Part shown: piece after piece, positions 37,242 through 45,845 of the stretch
How positions within the stretch are numbered: the first letter of the stretch is position 1
How the letters are laid out: each line of letters starts with the position of its first letter
Assembly (NCBI RefSeq): GCF_000374845.1
Contig: NZ_KB895419.1
Span: 62,001 to 126,000 of the forward strand
Direction of reading: 5' to 3'
Length of the DNA stretch: 64,000 nucleotides
Source: Paenibacillus terrigena DSM 21567
GTDB lineage: Bacteria > Bacillota > Bacilli > Paenibacillales > Paenibacillaceae
Made by a program: the position numbers and the translations under genes
The notes under the pieces: model-generated
What the model was told of the DNA's origin: nothing
What the model saw: only the letters and a program-made list of their open reading frames with translations
Databases searched by the model: none

Positions 37242-37281
37242 AAGGCAGAGAATGACGACGGTCATTCTCTGCCTTTTTTTA
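37242..37281 (+). terminator. Second strong terminator directly before the MutS2-like gene
   Basis: AAGGCAGAGAATGAC pairs perfectly over 15 bp with GTCATTCTCTGCCTT around a GACG loop, then TTTTTT. The ribosome binding site of the next gene begins four bases after the T run. Confidence 0.93.
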
Positions 37282-37302
37282 TTCAAAGGAGGAAATTAGA
37301 AG

Positions 37303-39315
37303 ATGGATCAAGCAAATCTGCAACGACTGGAATACGGGAAAGTGAAAGAATTATTAGCACACCATGCCGCTTCTTATCTAGGAAGACGTCATATTGAGGC
37401 GATGGAGCCGATGACGCAGTTCAAGATGATTCGTCAGAAGCTGGATGAGACAGCTGAGGCCAAGGTGATACTTCAGAACGGTGGGAGCGTACCGATCCCT
37501 TCGCTCGAGGGCTTCGAGCATATCCTGGATCTGATGGATACGGGCTACGTCTTCACAGAGCAAGACTTCTCGCACATCCATACCTTTCTGCACAGCTGCG
37601 CACAGCTCATTAAGTATATGGGAACGAAGGCCATGATCGCACCGCATATTAGCGCCTATGCCGCATCGATGTATGAACTCTCGACGCTCAAAACTGAAAT
37701 TGAACGCTGCATTCGAAATGGTCGGGTCACGGATTTCGCGAGTAAGGATCTTGCGAAAGTACGCAAGCGGATCGCGGTGATTGAAGAGCGCTTGAAGAGT
37801 CGGCTTGATGCACTGATGAACAAGCACAGTTCGATTTTGCAAGAGAGGATAATAAGCATGCGTAATGATCGTTATGTGCTTCCCATCCGCAGAGAACATC
37901 GCAAACAAATCAAGGGAACCGTCTTAGATGAATCAGCTAGCGGTCAGACAGTCTTCATTGAGCCTGCGGATATTGCACAAATCCAGCATGAGCTTGCGAG
38001 CTACCGAGCGGAGGAAGCGCGGATCGAAGCGAAAGTATTAAGCGACTTGACGGCATTCGTCGAGCAATACACCTATGAGATTCAAGTGAATGTCGATACG
38101 GTAGGGATCTATGATTTCGTGTTCGCGAAAGCGAAATATGCCATGACCATGAACGGCAAAAATATACGATTGAATGATGAAGGTATGATGGATGTGATTG
38201 AAGCTAGACATCCCTTGCTTCGGAATATGGTGCCGCTTCATTTCGCGATAGGACGTTATTACAAATCCCTTATCATAACGGGCCCGAACACGGGCGGGAA
38301 GACGCTTGCACTGAAGACCGTTGGACTTCTTACCTTGATGGTTCAATCAGGCTTATTAGTTCCCGCAGCGGAAGAGAGCGTGTTCTCGGTCTTCGATCAA
38401 GTGATGGTCGACATTGGTGATGGACAGAGTATAGAGCATGCCCTCAGCACATTTTCAGCACATATTCGTCATGTTATTGATATTCTTCAAGTAGCAAGCC
38501 GTGGAACGCTGATTCTCATCGATGAGATGGCATCAGGAACAGATCCGGGCGAAGGGGTTGGATTATCGATCGCGATTCTTGAAGAGCTTCACCGCCGAGG
38601 TTCGACGGTCGTGGCGACGACACATTTTACCGAGATTAAGAATTTCGCTTCGTTTACTCCCGGGTTTGAGAATGCAAGAATGGCGTTTGATCCAGAGACG
38701 TTGCAACCTGCATATCGGCTTATTATCGGGGAGGCAGGACAGAGCTATGCGTTCCTGATCGCGAAGAAGCTAGGACTCCCTGAGGAGATTATCACACGCT
38801 CACAGGAAATCACCTCGCAAGGTGTGAAGGCGGAATTGCCGCGCGATCAGACATTCGAAGCGTTCAAGTCCGTTGATGATCGTGTGATCCCGAATATGCC
38901 GAGTCAGCAGCAGAAACAGCTGGAGAAAGCTTCGGTAGATCGAGGGGAAGAACGTGCGTTTGTTCGTGAACCACAATCAAACGAAGTCAATGCCCTGCAT
39001 GCGGAGACGGAAGAACGTCCAAGCAAGCCAAGGCCGTTGCAGCTCGGTGACCGCGTTCGGATACCCTACCTCGACCGAACCGGCGTGATCTATGAGATCG
39101 AGGACGCGAGAGGGGTTATCGGTGTTATGATTCAGAAGCAGAAGCTGAAGATCAACAAGAAACGGGTCGAGCTCTTTATTGAAGCCAAAGATCTCTATGG
39201 CGAAGACTACGACCTGAGCATCGTGCTCGATTCGAAAGCAAATCGTAAGAAGCGTAAGCTCATGAATCGCAAGCATGTGGAAGGATTAACGATTGAGATG
39301 TCCTCTGACGAGTAA
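37303..39315 (+). CDS. MutS2-like ATPase lacking the Smr nuclease domain
   Basis: A 670-residue MutS-family protein. It has the MutS2 core and clamp region (about 1-310), Walker A GPNTGGKT at 327-334, LILIDEMASGTDPGEG as Walker B and THFTEIKNFA as the switch motif. After a low-complexity linker (about 530-580) a KOW-like segment (LGDRVRIPYLDRTGVI) appears, and the protein ends. Full MutS2 is about 780 residues and ends in an Smr domain; none is present. MutS2 proteins act on branched DNA or on collided ribosomes. Without Smr it should bind and hydrolyse ATP but not cut. AAAGGAGG precedes the ATG. A separate full-length paralogue may exist elsewhere. Confidence 0.88.
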   Translation: MDQANLQRLEYGKVKELLAHHAASYLGRRHIEAMEPMTQFKMIRQKLDETAEAKVILQNGGSVPIPSLEGFEHILDLMDTGYVFTEQDFSHIHTFLHSCAQLIKYMGTKAMIAPHISAYAASMYELSTLKTEIERCIRNGRVTDFASKDLAKVRKRIAVIEERLKSRLDALMNKHSSILQERIISMRNDRYVLPIRREHRKQIKGTVLDESASGQTVFIEPADIAQIQHELASYRAEEARIEAKVLSDLTAFVEQYTYEIQVNVDTVGIYDFVFAKAKYAMTMNGKNIRLNDEGMMDVIEARHPLLRNMVPLHFAIGRYYKSLIITGPNTGGKTLALKTVGLLTLMVQSGLLVPAAEESVFSVFDQVMVDIGDGQSIEHALSTFSAHIRHVIDILQVASRGTLILIDEMASGTDPGEGVGLSIAILEELHRRGSTVVATTHFTEIKNFASFTPGFENARMAFDPETLQPAYRLIIGEAGQSYAFLIAKKLGLPEEIITRSQEITSQGVKAELPRDQTFEAFKSVDDRVIPNMPSQQQKQLEKASVDRGEERAFVREPQSNEVNALHAETEERPSKPRPLQLGDRVRIPYLDRTGVIYEIEDARGVIGVMIQKQKLKINKKRVELFIEAKDLYGEDYDLSIVLDSKANRKKRKLMNRKHVEGLTIEMSSDE

Positions 39316-39396
39316 GTGCGGTAGAACAGGTTTCCAATCCATCGTTTTGCCGATATAATTGGGATATTGAGCAGCGGAAGGAGTTGGCTGGAGATA

Positions 39397-39984
39397 ATGG
39401 AACGATTATATCAACAGATGGAATTCATCATTGAACTGGATAAGTTGAAAAATATTATTCGAAGAACCAAATTGATCTACACGGATCGGAATGAAAACGA
39501 CGCGGAGCATTCTTGGCATCTGGCGATGATGGCGATGAATCTCTGTGAGCATGCGAATGAACCGAACTTAGATGTCAGTAAGGTCATACGAATGGTCTTG
39601 ATTCATGATATTGTCGAGATTGACGCGGGAGATACGTATGCTTATGATGTATCCGGTCATGCGGACAAATATGAGCGTGAATATCAAGCGGCTGAGCGAA
39701 TATTTGGCCTACTGCCTGCAGATCAGAAGCAAGAGTATATGGCATTATGGCAGGAATTCGAAGACGGGAAGAGCGCTGAGGCGAAGTTCGCCATGGCGCT
39801 CGATCGCTTGCAGCCGCTCATTCACAACTATAAGAATCAAGGGAGTATATGGGCAGCGAACGGAATTAAGATTACACAGGTCCGGGAACGCAGCCACAAA
39901 ATCAGAGAAGGCTCGGAGTCGCTATGGAAGTATGCGCAAGAGATTATCGATAAGAGTATCGCGCAAGGGTTTCTATCGGAATAA
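39397..39984 (+). CDS. HD domain hydrolase, YfbR-like nucleotidase type
   Basis: A 195-residue HD-domain protein. The metal-binding pattern is His in AEHSWHLA, His-Asp in LIHDIVEIDAGDTYAYD, and a later Asp in ALDRLQP. This HD_3 group includes 5'-deoxynucleotidases such as YfbR, so hydrolysis of nucleotide monophosphates is probable but not proven. The ATG at 39397 gives the family's usual start (MERLYQQMEFIIELDKLKNI). A GGAG lies just upstream at 39389-39392. Confidence 0.85.
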   Translation: MERLYQQMEFIIELDKLKNIIRRTKLIYTDRNENDAEHSWHLAMMAMNLCEHANEPNLDVSKVIRMVLIHDIVEIDAGDTYAYDVSGHADKYEREYQAAERIFGLLPADQKQEYMALWQEFEDGKSAEAKFAMALDRLQPLIHNYKNQGSIWAANGIKITQVRERSHKIREGSESLWKYAQEIIDKSIAQGFLSE

Positions 39985-40063
39985 ATGATCGAAATAGAAC
40001 AGAGAGCGAATATTACATCGTCTGTCCATCGCCTTAGATCGTGTAGTGTAGGAGCGAATGAAA

Positions 40064-40612
40064 ATGTTAAAGTATAATATTTGTTTTATTAAGCGAGGGG
40101 AAGAGATTCTCTTACTAAATCGCGAGAAATCCAGCTGGATGGGATGCTGGAATGGGATCGGCGGCAAACTTGAAGCCCATGAGACCATCCGAGAATCGAT
40201 GATTCGTGAGATTCAGGAAGAAACCCGAATGGATATCGAAGATCTTCAGTTTAAAGGCATGATTACATGGACCGTCGACGAGGTGAATTATGGCGGGATG
40301 TATATCTATTTGGCTGAAGTACCTGTAGATTTCGAGTATCCTACGCCGATTCGAACCGATGAAGGTATACTGGATTGGAAGACCGTTCCTTGGATCGTTC
40401 ATCCGGAGAATCATGGGATTGCGACGAACATTCCACATACCCTGCCTATGATATTAGAGGACCCGAAATGCTATGATCATCATTGTATTTATGAAGGGTC
40501 GCAGTTCAAACAGATGACGTCCCACGTCATTGACGCACGAATGGAGTATGATGGTGCACTGTTGCAGGCGTATCTTAAGCAGCATGCGCATAAGCAATTG
40601 TCCATGGCATGA
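40064..40612 (+). CDS. Nudix hydrolase, MutT-like
   Basis: A 182-residue protein with the Nudix box GKLEAHETIRESMIREIQEE (G-x5-E-x7-REUxEE; the usual Gly after EE is Thr). Such enzymes cleave nucleoside diphosphates linked to another group; the N-terminal WMGCWNGIGGKLE fits the 8-oxo-dGTP diphosphatase branch. GGAG at 40051-40054 suits the ATG at 40064 (nine bases) better than the one at 40058. Confidence 0.88.
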   Translation: MLKYNICFIKRGEEILLLNREKSSWMGCWNGIGGKLEAHETIRESMIREIQEETRMDIEDLQFKGMITWTVDEVNYGGMYIYLAEVPVDFEYPTPIRTDEGILDWKTVPWIVHPENHGIATNIPHTLPMILEDPKCYDHHCIYEGSQFKQMTSHVIDARMEYDGALLQAYLKQHAHKQLSMA

Positions 40613-40634
40613 TCAGATCGTCGGCATAAACGAC

Positions 40635-40657
40635 AGCCCTTCACATCGTGAAGGGCT
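40635..40657. terminator. Perfect 10-bp hairpin without a T tract
   Basis: AGCCCTTCAC pairs with GTGAAGGGCT around an ATC loop, followed by AATTGTG. It lies between the Nudix gene and the next gene and may end the transcript inefficiently. Confidence 0.55.
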
Positions 40658-40736
40658 AATTGTGATGAATGCGTAAATACCTCGCTGACCAATTCCCCAA
40701 AAAATGGTAGAATATCATATTGAGAGGGGGAGGCGG

Positions 40737-41555
40737 TTGAAGGTAAATTGGAAGGCACTCGGTGGATTGACTATTGTTCTTATTTTGGGAAGCTGGATAT
40801 TCAATATTCTTTATTTTCAACAGTTGCATTTGAAGGAGCCGCTATTTTTCAAATATCATATGATTGTGAATATGAATCATGGTAAAACAATCTATATTAA
40901 CTTTCTCGAAAATAAGAATGAAGGCAAGAAAGTTACAGGTATACAATTCGTAGATATCCCGCAGATCCGTTTTCAAATCTACCCAGATCAAACATATACG
41001 CATCACATGATGATGAAGGCAGCTGCTGATTTGCAATGGAATGATGATGAGCTGCGTGGGAAATTGCCGGTGACGATCAACGAACTGTTCGTGTACTACA
41101 ATGAGGGCCCGCCTGCTATGGTACCGATTGGCGAGATTCGGATTGTGGAGGATAAAGAGGCAGATGTTGTTGATTTTATAGCTTCAAGTGGATCTTCAGA
41201 TGGGTCAGGTAGTTACACGGTGCGTGCGACGCAGAAGGTAAAGCTAGAAAAAGTCGACTTTGGTATTAAGGATCAATCGAAGTCTTGGTTGAATCTGCAA
41301 CTTGCCAATATACCAGTCAATGAATTGAAATTGCCGATGAACATTGAAAAAGGCGAAGCAATAACATTGCAATACCATTGGTCCAACCAGGATGCTGAGC
41401 ATGCTGCCTATGAAATATTCCAATCCAAGATTCAACTTCATTTCCGAACGCTAGACGGTCGTGTAGTTATAGAAAGTGTGCCCATAAGCCAATACTTACG
41501 TCTAACCAATGCCCAGGTACAACATTTGGTTCGAACCGGAGGTGAGCTCGATTGA
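40737..41555 (+). CDS. Unknown membrane-anchored extracytoplasmic protein
   Basis: A 272-residue protein I do not recognise. One hydrophobic helix (about residues 6-25) is followed by a hydrophilic, beta-rich region with alternating strands and a Ser/Gly-rich patch (SSGSSDGSGSY). The topology suggests a single-pass protein whose main part is outside the membrane. The TTG at 40737 follows GGGGGAGG closely. Its stop overlaps the TTG start of the next gene by four bases, so the two membrane proteins are probably made together. Confidence 0.7.
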   Translation: MKVNWKALGGLTIVLILGSWIFNILYFQQLHLKEPLFFKYHMIVNMNHGKTIYINFLENKNEGKKVTGIQFVDIPQIRFQIYPDQTYTHHMMMKAAADLQWNDDELRGKLPVTINELFVYYNEGPPAMVPIGEIRIVEDKEADVVDFIASSGSSDGSGSYTVRATQKVKLEKVDFGIKDQSKSWLNLQLANIPVNELKLPMNIEKGEAITLQYHWSNQDAEHAAYEIFQSKIQLHFRTLDGRVVIESVPISQYLRLTNAQVQHLVRTGGELD

Positions 41556-42133
41556 ATCCAGAAATCTATCGTGCTTATAGACGGTTAGGCTGGGGTTTGG
41601 TCTTTGAATTGATTGATTTTAGAGCATTTTATTTTGACGTATTGCCGGATTTCGTAGGGTATATCATGATCGCGTCTGCCCTTTCTCAACTAAGTTCATT
41701 GCATACCGTATTTATTAAGGCGAAATGGGTCGCGATTGGAATGATATTCGTAACGCTTCCGCATGTTCTCATGGCATCTAGCGTTACTTTCTCGAATTTT
41801 GGTTCCTTACCGCTCTATCTGCACATCTATTCAGAAGCTTTATTAGCATGTCATGTTCTAATTGTCTTCTGGATCTGTCAGGGGTTCGCGGCAATCGCAA
41901 GAGCCGAAAGGCAAACAGATTTACTTATGACAGTTATAACTCGAAGGAATCTTTATATGGGCTTGGCCATCGCACAGCTTATCTTCTATCCGTTCTTATT
42001 GAATGTCGAAGAGAGCTGGATCAACTTGCTACTTATCTTCGGAGTATTGCAAATGATCATGGAAGTGCTGTTTATTCGGCTACCGTTTCGGTTCTCACAG
42101 ATAAAAATTAAGCAAATAGACTTGCGTGTATAG
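41552..42133 (+). CDS. Unknown multi-pass membrane protein
   Basis: A 193-residue protein with four or five hydrophobic helices and charged loops (RAERQTD, FSQIKIKQID). DVLPDFVGYIMIASAL near the N-terminus is distinctive, but I cannot name a family. It starts with TTG, preceded by GGAGGTGAG, and overlaps the previous gene by four bases. A joint membrane function of the two products is the simplest reading. Confidence 0.7.
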   Translation: MNPEIYRAYRRLGWGLVFELIDFRAFYFDVLPDFVGYIMIASALSQLSSLHTVFIKAKWVAIGMIFVTLPHVLMASSVTFSNFGSLPLYLHIYSEALLACHVLIVFWICQGFAAIARAERQTDLLMTVITRRNLYMGLAIAQLIFYPFLLNVEESWINLLLIFGVLQMIMEVLFIRLPFRFSQIKIKQIDLRV

Positions 42134-42148
42134 GAGGGACAGATTGAG

Positions 42149-43054
42149 ATGAAGATGAAGGAACAAGTAACGATGCGAACCGAACAAGAAATGTTCGATC
42201 TGATTCTCGGTATCGCGAAGCGCGATGACCGGATACGTGCGGTATATATGAACGGTTCGAGGACGAACCCGAATGCTCCGAGAGATATTTTTCAAGATTA
42301 CGATATTGTGTATGTCGTGACAGAGACCTCTTCATTTATTCAAGATGAAACGTGGATTCAAGTGTTCGGAGATCTGCTGATGATTCAGGAGCCGGATAAG
42401 ATGGACCAGGAAGCGGGCACACCGATGAACTTCGATCGATCCTATACTTATCTTATGCTGTTCACGGATGGGAATCGAATTGACCTGCATATCGAGACTC
42501 AAGAATCGATGTTGGAAGGTTATGTGAGCGATAAATTGACGGTTCCCTTGTTAGACAAGGATCACTGCCTGCCATCGATTCCAGCGCCATCTGATGAAGA
42601 GTATCACGAAAATAAGCCGACAGAAGTTCAATTTCTCCATTGCTGCAATGAATTTTGGTGGTGTCTGCAGAACGTAGCCAAGGGAATTTGGCGGGACGAA
42701 ATGCCCTATGCAAGATCTATGTTTGAACACACGTCAAAAGCCATGTTGGATCACATGGTAACTTGGTGGGTCGGTTCACAGCATGAATTCGGTGTTTCAA
42801 CGGGAAAAATGGGGAAATACTTCAAAACCTATCTACCATCACCATATTGGGAGAAATATGAATCGACCTATCCGGATCGCGAGCATGAGAAGTTCTGGGA
42901 CGCGGTCTTTGCGGCCTGTGAGTTGTTCCGGTTGCTTGCACTTGAAGTCGCTGAGGACGGCGGATTTACCTATAATATGAGAGATGATGAGAACATGCTG
43001 AGTTATCTGCGACAAGTAAGAGATTTACCGTATGATGCAATAGGAATCTATTAA
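42149..43054 (+). CDS. AadE/AadK-like aminoglycoside 6-nucleotidyltransferase
   Basis: A 301-residue protein closely following the streptomycin adenylyltransferase pattern of Bacillus AadK: MRTEQEMFDLILGIA, VYMNGSRTNP, FQDYDIVYVVT and DGNRIDLHI. The two Asp of DYD and the later Asp of IDLHI are the metal-binding catalytic residues. The enzyme would adenylate the 6-position of streptomycin, or it may have another nucleotidyl role, as chromosomal copies often do. AGGAGGGA lies ten bases before the ATG. Confidence 0.88.
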   Translation: MKMKEQVTMRTEQEMFDLILGIAKRDDRIRAVYMNGSRTNPNAPRDIFQDYDIVYVVTETSSFIQDETWIQVFGDLLMIQEPDKMDQEAGTPMNFDRSYTYLMLFTDGNRIDLHIETQESMLEGYVSDKLTVPLLDKDHCLPSIPAPSDEEYHENKPTEVQFLHCCNEFWWCLQNVAKGIWRDEMPYARSMFEHTSKAMLDHMVTWWVGSQHEFGVSTGKMGKYFKTYLPSPYWEKYESTYPDREHEKFWDAVFAACELFRLLALEVAEDGGFTYNMRDDENMLSYLRQVRDLPYDAIGIY

Positions 43055-43094
43055 TGGTGATGTAGGCTGCGGGAAGAATGGGAGGAAACAGCAT

Positions 43095-43748
43095 ATGTTG
43101 AACTATCAAACGATACTATTTGACCTAGACGGTACATTGACGGACCCGAAGCTAGGCATTACGAAATCTGTGCAATATGCCCTTCGCAAATTCGATATCC
43201 ACGTCGAGAATTTAGATGAATTAGTGCCGTTTATCGGTCCACCACTGGCGAATTCATTTCAGGAAGTCTATCATTTCGATGCGGAACAATCGAAGCAAGC
43301 GGTAGAGTATTACCGGGAATATTTCAAGGATACGGGAATCTATGAGAATGATGTCTATCCGGGGATCCGAGATTTACTTACAATGCTACGAGAGCAGGGA
43401 AGAAGGCTGATTGTAGCTACTTCAAAGCCTACGGTGTTTGCGAAACGGGTCGTAGCTCATTTTGAACTCGATATGTACTTTGATGACGTCTGTGGAAGCA
43501 ACTTGGATGGTACCATGTCCGACAAAGGAGAGATCATCCAATCGATTCTTGACCGGTATCAAGTAGAGAAAGACCGTGTGATTATGATTGGTGATCGTAA
43601 ACATGACATCATTGGTGCGCACAAAAATGATATTGCATCCATTGGGATTGAATACGGGTATGGCAGCAGTGAAGAAATCGCACAAATCAAGCCGACTTTT
43701 ATTACGAAGACGGTTCATGAACTGATTCAATTATTTTCACATGAATAG
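43095..43748 (+). CDS. HAD superfamily phosphatase, phosphoglycolate phosphatase-like
   Basis: A 217-residue HAD hydrolase with motif I FDLDGTLTD (Asp10 and Asp12), motif II ATSKP, and motif IV IGDRKHD. The four-helix cap lies between residues 15 and 80. Close relatives are Gph and PpaX; a phosphorylated nucleotide or glycolate is a probable substrate. GGAGG lies nine bases before the ATG. It converges on clpP. Confidence 0.88.
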   Translation: MLNYQTILFDLDGTLTDPKLGITKSVQYALRKFDIHVENLDELVPFIGPPLANSFQEVYHFDAEQSKQAVEYYREYFKDTGIYENDVYPGIRDLLTMLREQGRRLIVATSKPTVFAKRVVAHFELDMYFDDVCGSNLDGTMSDKGEIIQSILDRYQVEKDRVIMIGDRKHDIIGAHKNDIASIGIEYGYGSSEEIAQIKPTFITKTVHELIQLFSHE

Positions 43749-43783
43749 CAAAAAAAAGAGGAGCACTTAACACTCCTCTTCTC
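43749..43783 (-). terminator. Intrinsic terminator of clpP (minus strand)
   Basis: GAGGAG pairs with CTCCTC, flanked on the + strand by an eight-A run that becomes a T run on the minus strand. It probably serves both convergent genes. Confidence 0.82.
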
Positions 43784-43788
43784 ACGAA

Positions 43789-44373
43789 TTACATATGGGA
43801 AATCACCTTGTCGATGATGCCGTATTCCAATGCTTCCTCGGCGGACATGAAATGATCACGGTCCATGTCTTTCTCAATTCGCTCCAAAGATTGGCCTGTA
43901 TGCTTCTGCGTAATCTCGTTCAGTTGTTGACGCGTCTTCAAGATCCGTTTGGCGGTAATTTCAATATCTGACGCTTGGCCCTGTGCCCCGCCACTAGGCT
44001 GATGAATCATGATCTCGCTATTCGGGAGAGCGAAGCGTTTGCCAGCGGTTCCAGCCAGCAGCAGAATGGCGCCGAAGGAAGCGGCGAATCCTGTACAAAT
44101 GGTGTGAACAGGTGCCTTGATATACTGCATCGTATCGTAGATTGCAAATCCTGCTGTTGTGGAACCGCCAGGACTGTTAATATACAGGAAGATGTCTTTA
44201 TCGGGATCTTCTGCGGAGAGGAAGAGCATCTGGGCGACAATGCTGTTCGCAACTTGGTCATCAATGGCGGAACCTAGGAAAATGATTCGATCCTTCAATA
44301 ATCGGGAATAAATATCGTAGGATCTCTCGCCAAGGCGAGTCTGCTCCACGACATAAGGGATATAGTTACTCAT
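43789..44373 (-). CDS. clpP: ClpP protease subunit, divergent paralogue
   Basis: A 194-residue serine protease subunit of the Clp complex. The triad is Ser99 (GFAASFGA), His124 (MIHQP) and Asp169 (EKDMDRD). The usual CIGMAASMGA reads [10 protein letters not shown], which suggests a second ClpP isoform rather than the main one. The second ATG (44373) is chosen because GGAGG lies seven bases before it. No CtsR-type repeat is visible in the 180-bp gap to the divergent sigma-factor gene. It would pair with ClpC or ClpX ATPases in the cytoplasm. Confidence 0.92.
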   Translation of the reverse strand: MSNYIPYVVEQTRLGERSYDIYSRLLKDRIIFLGSAIDDQVANSIVAQMLFLSAEDPDKDIFLYINSPGGSTTAGFAIYDTMQYIKAPVHTICTGFAASFGAILLLAGTAGKRFALPNSEIMIHQPSGGAQGQASDIEITAKRILKTRQQLNEITQKHTGQSLERIEKDMDRDHFMSAEEALEYGIIDKVISHM

Positions 44374-44559
44374 ATTCATACCTCCAAGGGATTCGTTATG
44401 GTCATTCTTCTGGTAAACGAATCAGTGAAGGCATAGGATACGGAAGTTATTCCATTTGGGGTAAATACAACTTTATTTTTGAGCCGCGTATCTTATGAAG
44501 AGAACCATTCGTTTGCTTCATAAGGGGAATGTTGTTTATTGAGCAAAGGAGGTTGTGAA

Positions 44560-45288
44560 ATGGTCTATATCGAACCTATGCAAGTAGAGAAGGTGTCTCA
44601 ACAAGATCGTGTGGATCAGCTGCAGATTGTACTTCGCCGTTACTGTCTTTCCATAACGAATTCCCTGGATGATGCAGATGATTTGGTACAAGATACATGG
44701 GTTAAAGCGTTAAGTGCCAGTCCAGGGCTGACACATCTGAACCCGGAAGCATTGCTGCTTCGGATTGCGAAGAATACATGGATTGATCAGATGCGGAGAA
44801 GAACCCACCTGAACCGAATCATGGAGCAGTTACAGCTAGAGCCCATTTTGTACCCGGATCACGGCCGGCTGGAAGTAGAGGCTGCTTTTCATCACCTGAT
44901 GACGCATTTATCGCCGCGACAACGAACAGTGTTCCTACTAAGGGATGTGCTCGGGTATTCCATTTCGGAAGCATCACAGATCATGATGACATCCGAAGGA
45001 GCCGTAAAAGCAGCACTTCATCGTGCTCGCCAAACACTTGCAGATATTAAAGAAGAGAAGAAAATCGATTCGGCTGTAACCGAAGATCATATCGCCAAAG
45101 AACAAATTGAGCGACTCGCGAGCACCTATCTAGACGGAGATATTGGCACATTAATTCAACTGATTCAGAAGAATAATATGGAATCTGTTGCGATGATCGG
45201 TCTGATTCAGAATAAAATGATGCAGAGATCGAGCACGGTTCAGGCCGGCAGATCGAAGTCCCATACCAGTATGATGATGGCGGCTTAA
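44560..45288 (+). CDS. ECF-type RNA polymerase sigma factor with C-terminal extension
   Basis: A 242-residue sigma-70 family protein. Region 2 (LVQDTWVKALSAS, RIAKNTWIDQMRR) lies at about 25-95 and region 4 (LSPRQRTVFLLRDVLGYSISEASQIMMTSEGAVKAALHRAR) at about 110-160. A helical extension of about 70 residues follows, longer than in simple ECF factors and possibly regulatory. No anti-sigma gene is adjacent: the next gene is an acetyltransferase. AAAGGAGG lies seven bases before the ATG at 44560. It is divergent from clpP. Confidence 0.87.
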   Translation: MVYIEPMQVEKVSQQDRVDQLQIVLRRYCLSITNSLDDADDLVQDTWVKALSASPGLTHLNPEALLLRIAKNTWIDQMRRRTHLNRIMEQLQLEPILYPDHGRLEVEAAFHHLMTHLSPRQRTVFLLRDVLGYSISEASQIMMTSEGAVKAALHRARQTLADIKEEKKIDSAVTEDHIAKEQIERLASTYLDGDIGTLIQLIQKNNMESVAMIGLIQNKMMQRSSTVQAGRSKSHTSMMMAA

Positions 45289-45309
45289 TTTTACATTGGG
45301 AGAGCGAAA

Positions 45310-45813
45310 ATGATTACAAGACCGAATCTATCTGACCTTAAGCACTTGATGGACATCATCAATAGGTGTACTGACCACCTCAACCAATTAGGAATTGATC
45401 AGTGGAACGAGCATTATCCAACGACAGATCTTGTCAGATCAGACATAGCATTAGGGAATGTTTATACGTATCGTGAGGATGAAGCCATCCTCGGATTGAT
45501 GACACTCGGTGAGACGCAACCTGCAGAATATGAGCATATTCAATGGTCAAGTAAGGACACTACGCGGGTACTAACGGTCTATCGACTTGCTGTCGATCCG
45601 AAGTGTCAAGGGAGAGGGATCGCAAGGAAGCTTATTGAATATGCCGAGCATGAGGCACGGAGCAGGGAGTTTTCTTGCATACGAATGGATTGTTACACGA
45701 AGAATAAAAGAGCCTATGAGCTATACCGCTACTTAAATTATGAACTAAAGGGGACGGTTGTTTTTCCGCATACGTACGTCCCTTTTTATTGTCTAGAGAA
45801 AGTATTGTCATAG
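45310..45813 (+). CDS. GNAT family N-acetyltransferase
   Basis: A 167-residue acetyltransferase with the acetyl-CoA-binding motif VDPKCQGRGIARKLIEYAE and the downstream MDCYTKNKRAYELYRYLNYE typical of the family. The acceptor is unknown. It follows the sigma factor gene by 21 bp and may be in its operon. Confidence 0.88.
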   Translation: MITRPNLSDLKHLMDIINRCTDHLNQLGIDQWNEHYPTTDLVRSDIALGNVYTYREDEAILGLMTLGETQPAEYEHIQWSSKDTTRVLTVYRLAVDPKCQGRGIARKLIEYAEHEARSREFSCIRMDCYTKNKRAYELYRYLNYELKGTVVFPHTYVPFYCLEKVLS

Positions 45814-45845
45814 AATGCAAACTGATTCAGCATGGAGGGAACAAG

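Noticed and set aside
37158-37397. A 79-codon frame before the MutS2-like gene
   Set aside because: It crosses two strong terminators and the start of the real gene.
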